Shown here piece after piece: positions 21,601 through 33,000 of a DNA stretch of 64,000 nucleotides. Positions within the stretch are counted from its first letter, which is position 1. Every line of letters starts with the position of its first letter. The notes beneath the pieces were generated by a model. It had not been told where the DNA came from and did not search any database. It was given only the letters and a program-made list of their open reading frames with translations. The position numbers and the translations under genes are program-made. This stretch comes from Nelumbo lutea (taxonomy: Eukaryota; Streptophyta; Magnoliopsida; Proteales; Nelumbonaceae), in the NCBI GenBank assembly GCA_022828595.1, contig JAKGHH010000002.1:42626222-42690221 (forward strand). The letters run 5' to 3'.

Positions 21601-22845
21601 AAAGAATTCTAGTTTGTAAAGTTTAGCGAGTTTTTTTGGATCCACCCTGTTTTTAATCTTCTTTAATAGGTTCTCTATCCTTGGAATCTTCCAAAGAATT
21701 CTAGTGCTCTTTGAATTTCATGCAATCCTTTTGGCTATGTTTTGTTTGATAGTGAGCAACGGGAGTCATTGAATCAAAACCTTCCTTGATAGATGTTGAA
21801 TCAGAATCTTTCTTGGAGGGGTAAAATGGGTGTTTTTGGGTCTAAAATTGATTGCATAGTCGATTAGGGGGTTTAGAAAGGTGATGGTGAGGCCCAAATG
21901 TCTTGTAGGTTATGCTATGATGAAAATATTCAATTTGGAGAGTTGCAACTAATGAGAGTGCTTGATTTGGAATCTTTCTATGTAAGGGATAAAATAGGTA
22001 TTTTTGGATTTAAAATTCAATGGGTGGTCAATTAGGAGGTTTAGAAAGGGATTAATAGGGTTTGGATGTCTTGGATGATGTATTACGATGAAAAATTAGG
22101 AAAGTTGCAATCAATAATCGATTTGGAATCCTTTTGTATAAGGGGTAAAATCAATATTTTTAGGTCTACAGTTTGGTGGATAGTCAAAATGAAGATTTTA
22201 GGTAATTGTAGGGTTTGGTCTTCAAAGGTGTGTCACAATGAAGATTTTGAATTAAGAGAGTGATAGCTAATGAGGATAATTAATTAGAAATATTTTGGAT
22301 AAATTTCTTAAACTATTCTTTTGATTTAGTTAATTGACTAACTCTACCCTTATTACTTGCGTATTGTTTAAAGTATTCTTAGTCTTTCTGAAAATTGACA
22401 TCGTTAAGTGCTAATGAAAAGAAAGGAAATGTCAAATTTGCCCAGTACTACTCAAAATTCAAAACAAAACTTAACTGATGAAAAATTTTCCCTCCCCTCT
22501 TCCCTTCGAGACAAACATTTTCATTTATGAGTAGTGTTTGGCTGACCGCTCGAACATTCAATTTGTCGTTGAAAAACTCGGTAGCGAAGGAGATGATAGG
22601 TTCACGATTTCTCAGAAAGGAAACTTTTTTCTCAGTTACACGCACCAGTAAACAAACGCCATCTGACCTGGTACGCCATTCTTTAAGATGTACTAATCAC
22701 ACGCTACACATATAAATTTAAACTTGCGACTCTCAAAAATCCTGATTGCTTTAATCGCCTAATCGCCCTAATCGCAAAAACGACTGTTCACTATCTTCTC
22801 TACTCAAACCAATGGCGGCAGCCGGCAACTAACCTTCCATCATCT
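21601..22845. other. Intergenic DNA with related direct repeats
   Basis: Segments near 21750-21960, 21960-22100 and 22110-22260 share words such as 'ttggaatctttct', 'aggggtaaaat' and 'gggtttttggtct', suggesting an old tandem duplication of about 150-200 bp units. No gene was recognised. Confidence 0.4.
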
Positions 22846-23230
22846 CCCTCTCTCTCTCTCTCCCTCCCCTTTCCTACTTTTCCCCCTTTTCCTTTCCATC
22901 TTTCCTTTTTTTTTTTTCCATTTTTTTAACAAATCCTCAATGGTATCTTTTCTGTCTTCCCCGTCATCACCACTGGCAAGCATTTCTCTGTTTCTTTTTC
23001 TTATCCTTTTATTCCCACCATTCTCTCTTCTCCTTCCCTCCCGATTCCTTTCTTCACCCACCTTCGTTTTCCCCTATTTCGTCACCACCGCTACAAGTTG
23101 CAGTAGAAGATTTGAATGCCTCTCTCACTTTCTTCCTCTCTCTCTCTCTCTCTCTCGCTCCCTCATTCCTACCCATCCCTCGTACTGTCCCCTTTTCTTT
23201 CTCTCTTTCCCCAAAACACGGTAACACTTT
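22846..23230. repeat. Pyrimidine-rich tract with CT microsatellites
   Basis: CT runs at 22846-22864 and 23137-23158 with C/T-rich DNA between. Frames on both strands are compositional. No gene was recognised. Confidence 0.6.
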
Positions 23231-24204
23231 GATTCTGAGAACTAACTATTCATTGTCTTCCTAGACCAGAAAGAAAGACCCAATATCAGATTTCTGGTGA
23301 CTATTCACCGTTTTCTCATAAGTCATATCCCCCTCATTCCCAAACTGCAACCTAATGATGTTTTGAAATCGTCTATTCTAGTTGTAATTATGACAATGGA
23401 CCGGCCAATTGTGCCTAGTCAGAGATAGGCCAAAACAGGCCCAAAGAGACCTCATTGGGTCAATTGAAATACCTCTATGGCCCGAGTTCTTGATCCAACA
23501 CGGAACGGTCCACATCGGACCAACATGAAAGTGGGCCAACCAGGGCCAATAACGACTTCAGTTGGTCAACAAAGTTGTCTTGAATTCTTGATTGACTAAA
23601 CCAAAGATGGAGCACGATGGGTCAACTAAGTGCCTAAATAGGAAAAAATCGAAGGTGGGCCACTATGAACCAAAACATACAATGCCTCAATGGGACAGAA
23701 AATAAATGTAAATGGGCCTCAATGGGCCAAATTAAGAAGAGCAAACATGCGTCCACATTCCACAAACTGCTCGGAAATAGTGCGGCATCTATAGATGATT
23801 CCAAAGATTTGGTGTTGGCAAAGAATTGCCAGAGTTGTTTGGACTAGGCAAATGGTGTTACCGAGTAGAAATCTGAGAAGAATTGACACTCTCAATTCTC
23901 AAGCAGCAACATCGGATAACACATCATGTTTCAGCAGAAAATTTGTCTGGTCTGATGGTCGATCACAATGTTAGTGAGATGATGACGATAGAGTCGAGGA
24001 TAATGGCGAGCACAACTCATGAAATTCTAGGATCAACTCCAAAGAACAAATTTGATGGAAAATGTGCAAGAACAACAGTGGCATGCGATCAGAAGCATGA
24101 TAATTAAGCCGGTATTATTGTGTTAATACCCGATGGATGGCAAAGATGTCGGCCACCCATCCAATGTGGGAATCACGTTGAAAAGCCTCTAGATTGAACC
24201 TTGG
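23231..24204. other. Unassigned region, possibly interior of a decayed LTR element
   Basis: It adjoins the primer-site-like sequence at 24205-24216 and could be the interior of that element on the minus strand, but no gag or pol similarity was found. 'gggccaac', 'ggcccaaagagacc' and similar words recur at 23400-23720. Confidence 0.3.
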
Positions 24205-24216
24205 GCTCTGATACCA
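24205..24216 (-). other. Primer binding site, initiator-Met type
   Basis: On the minus strand TGGTATCAGAGC, the classic copia-type primer site complementary to the 3' end of initiator methionine tRNA, follows directly after an LTR-like end (...TTTTACA). Confidence 0.75.
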
Positions 24217-24418
24217 TGTAAAATATTAAAGAAGATGAATGAGTTGTGTTGCTGAGCTGATAATTACATTGAATGCATATAGACTATATAATCCCAAAAA
24301 CTATATCTTAGTCTCCACACTCTCTCTTATCTTTATCTTAACAACTCAACAATAATGATCTTATCCTAATTCCTTAATAGTGGGCCATCAGTGGACCTAT
24401 GATTTGGGCCTTGTTACA
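24217..24418 (-). repeat. Small copia-type or TRIM LTR
   Basis: This 202 bp block begins TGTAAAATATT and ends TTGTTACA on the plus strand, with short inverted ends TGT/ACA. It sits directly against a TGGTATCAGAGC primer site. The partner LTR and coding region were not found, so it is a remnant or a non-autonomous element. Confidence 0.6.
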
Positions 24419-24949
24419 CGGGATTCTAGTTTTCTTGGATTTAAAGGGCATGCTCAATTAATTATGTTTGTTTCAATGATTTGGGAGTGGCTTAAGGTGG
24501 CCATAGCACCTAGGACTAGGAGAGTTTGTGTGAAATAACCTTTCATCTGTAACCTCAAGAACCTTTTTCTCTTCAAGAGTAGGTCTAAATGAATTATGAA
24601 TGGGTTTCAGCATTTTGTGCAAAACGGTGGCCTTTAGTAAATGAGAAAACTTTAGCTGTTGGGGCCCAACAGACTATGCTGTTGAGAGAATTTCTGGAAA
24701 TGCCACGTTACCATGAGAATGGATAAATTAGTAATTACAACTTAATTTATTTTGACTAAAAACCAAAGTATAGGCGTGAATAGGTGAATTGCCCTGAAAC
24801 TGTCTCAACAGCCTGTGCTGTTGGGCCCCAACAACCAAAGTTAACTTGCAACGCTAGTTTTCATCCATTTTTGGGGAGACTGTAGAACTCTGATAAAAAC
24901 CAAACAGTTTAAGGTAAAATCAATGTTTTAAAAAGCAACCTGGAGGTCG
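24419..24949. other. Intergenic DNA, no gene seen
   Basis: Contains 'gttggggcccaacagactatgctgttgagag' near 24659 and a partly inverted counterpart 'caacagcctgtgctgttgggccccaacaac' near 24805. No gene was recognised. Confidence 0.4.
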
Positions 24950-25420
24950 ATCTGTTTTTTCCTCGAGGTCGAATGGGTCATACCATTTGTGTATATATGT
25001 ATATATATGCATGCAAATACATGTTTTATCAATAAATAGTATATAATTATGTTTTACATATAATATATGCATTATTTTATTTTTAATTTATGCTTTTAAT
25101 TCATTATTTATTTATTTATTTATAAAAAAATATCAAAAATTAAGATTTGAAGCCAAAAAATGGTTTTTTTTTCAAAAATAATAAGGCAAGAGATACATAA
25201 ATCTCGAAAAGTAACCCAAAAAAAATCACCCTAATTGGACATCATAGTGCATTATGGCCTTCAAAAGTTTGTACACGTTAAGTTTGCAACCCGTGACTTA
25301 GTGATTGGGTCAAATAGGTCAATGGTTTAATCACTCGAGTCAGACAGTTTTTGACTGAAGGACAGGTTTCAACAAAACTGGACCCAAAATCAAGGTCGGG
25401 TGACAATTCTAACATTTTAA
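24920..25420. repeat. Dispersed repeat R3, copy 1
   Basis: It runs from TGTTTTAAAAAGCAACC to ACATTTTAAAAC. The interior shares 'ataatatatgcattatttt', 'aaaaaaatatcaaaaatt', 'catagtgcattatggcc' and 'acccgtgacttagtgattgg' with a copy at about 35690-36290. No coding sequence is seen. Confidence 0.5.
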
Positions 25421-26034
25421 AACAAGTAACAAACAACTTCCCAAATGGGCCCATGCGGCTCTCCACTCCATGCATGGCCCAACACAATGCTAACTGAATA
25501 TAGGCACATAGTAATGTGCTCTTCCAACTTAAACCGAGAGGTGTAAATTGGGTCGTGCTGGGCTGGCATGACATGGCCTGCCTACGACCCATGGAAAGAG
25601 TGGGTCGTGCCATGCTGACACACGGGCCAAGCCGGACCATGCTTCCCTCCCCTGGGATAAGTTGGGGGGTTGGCCCAACACGACACACAGCCCAAGCCCG
25701 TGTTGGGCCCCAGGCCTGGGCCGAGCGAGCTATAGGCCATGGTGTGGGCTTGGGTTGAACTAGGCCAGAAAGGCCTAGACTGTTTTTTTTTCTTTGCTAA
25801 CTTTCCTTTGGGCTTTGCCCGCTCTAGGAACAAATTGAAAAAAAAAATCTAACAAATGAATGAAAAAAATACTTACCAAAATACAAAATGGATAACAAAT
25901 TGGAAAAAAATAGGAATTTTAATTCATTTGAAATATAAAAATACAAATTGAAAATAAAAGTTACATTGTTGAAAAAATAACAAATAATTTAAATAAAATT
26001 GAGAAAATTACTCCATCTCCTTGACTTTAATCAT

Positions 26035-26290
26035 TTGCTTCATTAGGTGTAGTATTGTCGCGCCCTTCTTTGTTTTGTAATTTATCCTCAACATTTAGCA
26101 AATCTTTAAAGTAGATGTCTTTTTCTTGTTTCTCATGGAAAAACAAATGTTTGGTCAAGTGGCCAGTACCACCCTTGCTACTGAAGCTAAAGTCGATCCT
26201 ACATTTTTGGCAAATAGCTCTTTTTCCCTTCCCCCCAACCTCCTCTATTTTAAATATTTTTCCAAATTGAGGTAGTGAATTTATTGTTGG
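26035..26290 (-). pseudogene. BED zinc-finger fragment of a hAT transposase
   Basis: On the minus strand a frame reads GGRGKRAICQKCRIDFSFSS and then KGGTGHLTKHLFFHEKQEKD. This is a BED-type finger with C-x2-C and a distal His pair, followed by a short linker. It resembles the shifted finger of the hAT pseudogene at 16877. No downstream transposase domain follows. Confidence 0.7.
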
Positions 26291-26321
26291 GGAATTGGTT
26301 TTGGGAGGAGGAGTTCGTCAT

Positions 26322-27201
26322 TTTTTAATTCTAAAAAAAATAAAAATTAATTTAATCGCACTTACTTGGATGATCGGATTATTGATTAAGAATCCCAACT
26401 TGATTTCAACTATTGAAGCCTCTCAAAGCCTCCTAAACGGCTAAATTGCTAAGTGCCCAACTACCTAAGTGTATGATAGTATGAGTGACTATATGAGACT
26501 ATATGAGGAGATGAGAGACTAAGAGAATACGAGAATTGCTAAATTGGTGTGATGAGAATGGTGGACTGGTGTGGAGGATAGGGCTACTTATAGGAGTTGA
26601 AAATAATTCAACTGCCCAAAATACCCTAAAAACTAGTCATTCTTTAGTTGTTGAGAGGCGTATTTTTGTCGTTATAAAGTCATTATCAATTTACTTAAAT
26701 GCCCCCTAAACTAGCTATTATATAGCTATTGGGGGGCATTGCTGTCATTTTCCCCCTAACCTTTTTAATTCTAAAAAAAATAAAAATTAATTTAATCGCA
26801 CTTACTTGGATGATCGGATTATTGATTAAGAATCCCAACTTGATTTCAACTATTGAAGCCTCTCAAAGCCTCCTAAACGGCTAAATTGCTAAGTGCCCAA
26901 CTACCTAAGTGTATGATAGTATGAGTGACTATATGAGACTATATGAGGAGATGAGAGACTAAGAGAGTACGAGAATTGCTAAATTGGTGTGATGAGAATG
27001 GTGGACTGGTGTAGAGGATAGGGCTACTTATAGGAGTTGAAAATAATTCAACTGCCCAAAATACCCTAAAAACTAGTCGTTCTTTAGTTGTTGAGAGGGG
27101 TATTTTTGTCGTTATAAAGTCATTATCAATTTACTTAAATGCCCCCTAAACTAGCTATTATATAGCTATTGGGGGGCATTGTTGTCATTTTTCCCCCAAA
27201 A
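26322..27201. repeat. 440 bp tandem duplication of the hAT 5' leader
   Basis: 26322-26761 and 26762-27201 are direct copies with an exact 440 bp offset and about six differences by eye. Each holds the leader and TATA-like segment of the hAT element (reverse orientation) and the palindromic-looking 'ctagctattatatagctatt'. The high similarity suggests a recent duplication. Confidence 0.92.
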
Positions 27202-27375
27202 AGCTGAAACCAGCTATTGGGAGCACCAACAGCTAGTTTCTCGGGTGGGTGATGCACGGCCCTCTTCGGGCCCATGGGCCGTGCCAGCATGCGGGCTGTG
27301 GGCAGTGCGATCCATACAATCATGCCATGGTGTGCCGGCCCATGGGCCAACTGATGGGCCGTTATGCACGTAACT

Positions 27376-28159
27376 GTGGTGAGAGTGATACATTGACAAA
27401 GATGAGTTGAATGTTCTTATCAAAGTGGAAGCAGATCGTAGCATGAGTACTCCTTTGGCCTTAGTAGACTCGAAGAAGGATACATGCTCAGTCGAGATGA
27501 TCAGAAGTGAGGAGAGGGAGCCAATTCGGATTGCTGGTGAGGAGCACACCAAAGAGGTATTGGAGAGTCTTAGAGGTTGAGTGACGCAGTCATGGGCCTT
27601 CTGTGACATTGCTCCAGCTATGTGTCCTTGGGCAAGGCTGATGACATTTGGTGGTTGTCTGGCTAGCCAAAAATTACGAAATCTTTCGGATTTGTTTGTG
27701 AGTTGTATTGTCCAAGCAAGTTGTAAGGTGTCGAAATGCACCAAGGGAAGGGGGAGAATAGAGTCAGGGAGATCCCACACTTTATCTACCTTGGGCCTTG
27801 GCTATGTCTTATTGTTTTCTGGTTGGGTTGGGCTTTGATTGGTCCCTTAATTGGTGTTTTTTGAATTGCTGGTCAATCGTTTTTGGGTGTTTGGGCTTTG
27901 TTTGGGTTGTTCCTATGTGGGCCTAGTATTTTTTTTTTAGCTTTAGTGCGTTGGGCTTGCGGGCCTGAAGCTTATTTTTTGCTGCTCCTTGTTGTACATT
28001 CTCCTCTTTCGTTTTTCTTTTCCAATAAAACGTCTGTGGGCCTGAAGGTTATTTGCTCTTTCTTGCTAGAATTTTTTTTAGGATTTTTTTTTTCACAATT
28101 ACTGATATATATTCATCTTGCGCTACTGAATTGGAAGATTTTTGCAATTCACCTGATAT
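27376..28159. other. Unassigned region
   Basis: The 27400-27600 stretch has gene-like composition but no frame stays open and no family was recognised. 'gggcctgaagcttatttttt' (near 27960) and 'gggcctgaaggttatttgc' (near 28037) are direct near-repeats. It may be a decayed retrotransposon. Confidence 0.3.
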
Positions 28160-28162
28160 TAA

Positions 28163-28462
28163 GGGCCCATTCTTTGTTTGGATCTTGAGAGGGAAAAGTT
28201 GATAAATGGGATTTTGTTTTTCATTCACCAAGATACCCATATCTTTTTTCAGATTTATGTTGGGTTTAGAAAAAATTATTTTCCCTGCATATTTACCAAC
28301 AATTGGACAGGACAAAATTGACCTTTTAAAACTTTTTTATGACTAAAACGGTTATTATCTTATTTATCTGAAAAATAAAAGAACATGAGTTAAAACACTT
28401 ACCCAGCTGGATAATTTCATTTACCTGTGGGATAAGTAATTTTCCAAAAAACGAATGGAGCC
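28163..28462. mobile_element. Tourist-like MITE with TAA duplication
   Basis: A 300 bp element with left end GGGCCCATTCTTTGTTTGG and right end (reversed) GGCTCCATTCGTTTTTTGG. It is flanked by TAA at 28160-28162 and 28463-28465, the target duplication of PIF/Harbinger elements. A related, more diverged sequence lies at 54680-55045. No coding capacity. Confidence 0.8.
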
Positions 28463-28491
28463 TAAGAATTTCCGAGTGCATGACTATTAAA

Positions 28492-29622
28492 AGCTTAATG
28501 AGGTCGGATTTCCTGCACTCGTTTGGTGTGTGTCGTGGTGCACTTCCAATGAGATTGTAACACGTCATGCTTTGTATGACTCTCTTAATGAGATTTAAAT
28601 GACATATTATATTTTTATAATAATAATAATAATAATAAAACAGAAAAATTAGAAAAAAAAGCCAATTCGAGAATTAGGAGGGAACAGGGAACTCTTGCAT
28701 ACCAAACCTCATAGCTGTGCAAACGCCATTAACAAGGGGCAGGAATTTTATTTTAAACTGTTAAGTAGCGTTGGGAAGTCTCATCGCTCCTTTCACATCT
28801 ATTAGGCAGGGATCAGAGATCATAAATAGCCTCAAATATGAGAGGACGGATCTCCATCCATTATTTTTCAAAACGATTCATGAATAACTTATTAATTTCT
28901 TTAGAAAAGTTTCGCTTCTTGATGCACCATTTCATTTCTCAACTCTTGGTTTCCTTTTCCTTTCCTTTTTCTTATTTTTTCAAACCATTTTTTCATATAC
29001 GAGGTTCTTTTGTGGTTTATCTTCTGTTTTGTCATTGGTGATCGGTCTACTCTATAATGTCTTTCTTTGTTTTTAATAAATGTTTTAAACTTTTTGATCT
29101 GTTGTTGGCCGTTCTTTCCAAAATAGGTTTGAAGATTTTATTTCTATCTTATTAATTCATAAATAATCTTTTGGGTTATTTCTATCTGGACAATATTTAT
29201 ACAAGTATTTCATATATGTTTCTATTTAACTTGAGAGAAAACCCGCCTGAATTTGGTAACCGGGGGATTTTACATTTTAGATTGATTGAGTTTTTTTTTC
29301 CAACAATCGAGGTGTTAATCAAGGTATTTTAGGCTACCTGTATTTGTTATTTTGACTGTGTACAGTTCAGTTTTCTAATGAACTAATCAGCTTCGGACTT
29401 TCGGTAGCTTTGTTGCTATGGCTGTTCTGGTTCATTGGTTCAGAGATGACGATGGAGGGAGGAATAGAGGATGGAGAAAGAGAGTAGAAGAAGAAGAAGA
29501 AAAAAAGAAAAGGATAGGGAGAGGACGTTAGAAAGGAAAGGATTTCTTTTTTCTGTTTTTTTACTGGGAGTGCATCATGGCACACACCAAACAAGTGCAG
29601 GAAATCCGGATTCGAGCTTAAT
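28492..29622. mobile_element. Non-autonomous DNA transposon of 1.1 kb with 8 bp duplication
   Basis: Inverted ends of about 45 bp (left core CGGATTTCCTGCACTCGTTT, right core reversed CGGATTTCCTGCACTTGTTT) bound 28500-29614. An identical octamer AGCTTAAT flanks them at 28492-28499 and 29615-29622. An 8-bp duplication suggests hAT; long ends also fit Mutator-like elements. The inside is AT-rich with an AAT run (28620-28640) and no transposase. Confidence 0.78.
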
Positions 29623-30057
29623 AGGCTATTGAATCCTAGCTAGAAATAGGATTACCTGAACCCTTTAGCTGTTCAGCAGGCTGTATAACCAATGATAACA
29701 ATCATAATAAATCAAGCTAAGATAAACATCATTTAATTATAATTTAAAGTTTTCTAAATATATTCACTCAGAGCTAACCTTATAACCATTCAATTAATAG
29801 CAACTGTAGCTATGCCAATTTTCTTGTATATCTTAAAAAATCATTAATTTGTTTATCCAACAAGGAAGAAATATATAACATAAGACAAGGAATTTACAGA
29901 CGAGTATCGTAACGTACATCCATTTCTGAATTCTGAAAGCGAAATAATTTTACTATACATCATCGACTAAATTATTGAATCTGTCATTGTCTACTTATTT
30001 CTCTGAAAAATAGTTCAAACTATAGAGAGAATTCACTTCTATTTGCACTCTCAAGTT
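29623..30057. other. 3' flank of the CslD gene
   Basis: The part nearest 30057 probably holds the CslD 3' untranslated region on the minus strand. No separate gene was seen. Confidence 0.45.
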
Positions 30058-33000
30058 TCAAGGGAATTGAAATCCTCCACCTCCATCAGCTGGTGCTGTA
30101 CCACCCACCGTCTGTGGCGTTAAGGCCATCCAAAGCAACGACAATGTGATTGCGATCAGACCTGACCAAACAAAAACAATTGTTGGCGTCTTCCTCCTCC
30201 TTCCCATCAGCCCCTTGGCAAAAGGATACAGATGAGCCAACACCCAGAAGCTAAAGAAAGCTCCACCAACAAACTTATTCCATTGCGGCGTGGTGCTGTA
30301 GACTGTCCTCGCAAATGCAGTAAACATGGCGATTATGTTCACCATGGCAATGGTGATAGGGGGTATCATCAGTGATGTCCACTTCACCAGGTACAGCTCT
30401 GCGTATATATCGTCACTGTCCTCTACAGCCTTGGACGTTAACGTGAAAGATATCTCAATTCCAGCCATCACCTTCAACAGACCTTGTATCACAGCAGCTA
30501 AATGAGCACTAGTTCCTGAAATTAGCCAAAACTGTTCATTCCTCCACCACTCCTCAAGTCCTATTCCCGACCATTTTACCTCCAGGATGGCTAGACTAAT
30601 GAGGCAAATTGTTATGATAAGTAAATAGACCAGAAACGCTACGTTTAAGGTCTGGACAATGAAGTGTCCAGAAAATAGTGAGAGTGCAGGGAGGAAGCAA
30701 TACATAATGAGGAACATGGAAGTGAAGGGATAGACTCCGACATTGATGTAGGACAGTCGCTGAAGGAATTTGAGACGGGATGTAGCTAAGAATGCATTGT
30801 TTCGAGAGAAGAATATCTCAACAGAACCAGTAGCCCACCGCAGCACCTGATGCAGTCGATCAGTAAGGTTGATTGGAGCTGATCCACGGAATGCATCACG
30901 CTTTGTAATGCAGTAAACTGAGCGCCAACCACGGTTGTGCATGCGGTAGCCCGTTACCACATCTTCTGTAACCGACCCATAAATCCAACCCACTCGATCT
31001 CCCCACTCCGTCTTGTCCTCGTACCTAATTTTTGTCATCAGAAATGAAATGAACCAACTCTTGAATCCCCATTCGCTTAGTTTGATATGGTTTATTAAAA
31101 TATAAGCGGTAAACTAAAGAAAATACCAGCAAGAGATCACAGAGACTGCCTCAGCAACAATGGCGGAATCAAGCGGCGGACGAGGACCCCTCAGGACACC
31201 TGGAGGTCGGCCATATTTGATAGCAGGGTGATCAGCAAGAGGCCGACCTTGGAACTCAGCAATGGGTATTGACTCAGCCAGGATTTTAGAGTTGCCAAAT
31301 CGCTTTGGCAGTTGTTCCACGTCTAGGTCAGGATCAAAATCACTTGGCTTCAGTACATATGCCTCTGCGTTAGGTTTGTGTACAACCTTATCTGCCTGAG
31401 GTGGATCAAACCCATAGAGTGCAAATCGCCTAAACATGCAACCAGTTCCCACGTAAAAGGGTCCCTATAAGAAAACGAATTTTAGCTAAGTAACTGCTCT
31501 TCATTGGAATTGTTAATCACAACACATACAGTGTTGTAAGTTGCAGTTGTGTTAATCACCTGAACTCCATCTAGTGCTCGCATGTTACCATCGAAAAACA
31601 CAGTGTTGTTATTAGCGTAACGATCAGAGGGGTCTATCCCTTCAAACCGTTGAGGAAATTGAATGTAGCAGATGTCTTCACCTCCTCGGTCCATCATGAA
31701 GCACATGCCTTCACGAATGGCTTGGCAGTTGTAAATGTAATGGTCACAGTCGAGGTTGAGAATGAATGGTCCATTGGATAGAACAGCAGAGGCCCGAACC
31801 AGAGCATTCATGGCGCCAGCCTTCTTATTGTGATCATAGCCAGGACGCTTCTCTCGTGAAACATATACAAACATTGGGAGACGAATGTCCACGTCTGTAA
31901 AGTCAATGATCTTATCTTCGGCACCACCTATTAAGGGTTCACTGCTGGGAGGCTTTAGCATCACCTATATATATATTGAAGTTAAATCAAGTTGGTGGAA
32001 GGACTAAAACATTAGCCTGTGTTTGGTTTGATAGAAAAATAAGAGAAACAGAAATTTGTGAGACAGTTATTCACAAATTTTGTGAAATTCCTTGACAACT
32101 TTCCCTCCACTTTCTGTTACGATCTTATTTCCTATCAAACCAAACATAAAAATTCCTCAAGAACTTACCCTCTCTCTCTCTCTAATTAATACGTGTATCA
32201 ACTTCAATATACAACATCGGTAGTTAATGCCTAAGACCTAATCAAAGATAAGAGCAAAATGTACCTGAAGAATCCCTGCATGATCACCTTTCGCATGATC
32301 ACGGGCAGGGACTGCCCAAGTCCCTGGCCAATGAGTCCCATCAGCCATCCATGTAGCCTTTTGAACCTTTATGGGCTCCAAAGGATCAGCCCCGCTCTCT
32401 CTCATGTGCTTCAACATCTTCATCTCTTCCCTTGCATTAAACGCATCTGATCTTCTCCTAATCGAGTCCGGAAGGCCATTAATCCTCACTTTAAATTCAT
32501 CATACTCCCTCTTAATTCTCCTCCTGTCCCTCACAAAATCAGACCTCCTCTTGTTCTTTGTAGGGTCACCTTTCAAGGAAAAATAGGTATCTGGATTCCT
32601 TGGCTCAATATCATGTTTCCGACAGAATGGAACCCACAAGTCAGCAAAGCTCGCAGCCTCGGCCATGGCCTCAAAAGTAAGCAAAGCTCCACCATCATCT
32701 GAGACATAACAGGACAACTTCTCCACGGGGTAATCAGCTGCTAGAATTGATAGAATGGTGTTGGCAGTAACAAGTGGTGGCTCTTTTTCTGGGTCAGCAG
32801 TAGACACAAACATGTCTACGCCTGGAAGATCAGACCTCCCGGCGGGATTAGATGGAGATGGCATGTCAAATTTGTCCCTTAAGAGAGAGAGGTCAGTAGA
32901 CCGGTTGACTGGGAAAAGCTTGGGAACTTGATCTAGAATCCATGAGAATGCAAACCATATTTCACACACAATTGAGATTCCCCAAAGCCAAAGTGCTTCC

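Larger units (their letters stand above)
25430..27375 (-). mobile_element. hAT-derived element, internally deleted, with duplicated 5' region
   Basis: GC-rich subterminal DNA with 'gggcccatg' and 'cggcccatgggcc' words at 25430-25780 and 27235-27370 brackets AT-rich DNA, a BED zinc-finger fragment and two copies of the hAT 5' leader. The leader matches 16130-16650 of the first hAT element in reverse. The transposase core is missing. Exact ends were not defined. Confidence 0.6.

Noticed and set aside
20014..21609. 9 bp target duplication for the Mutator-like element
   Set aside because: The bases beside the proposed ends (ATTAATTTA and AAAGAATTC) do not match, so the ends stay uncertain.
22840..23224. 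Frames on both strands rich in Arg/Lys/Glu or Ser/Phe/Leu
   Set aside because: They arise from the pyrimidine-rich tract and CT microsatellites.
25516..25833. Overlapping frames of 80-136 codons on both strands near 25.3-25.8 kb
   Set aside because: They follow the GC-rich palindromic subterminal DNA of the hAT element, and both strands are open for the same reason.
27214..27780. 188-codon minus-strand frame
   Set aside because: It begins outside the hAT end and runs through its GC-rich terminus. No recognisable domain was found and the plus strand is about equally open.
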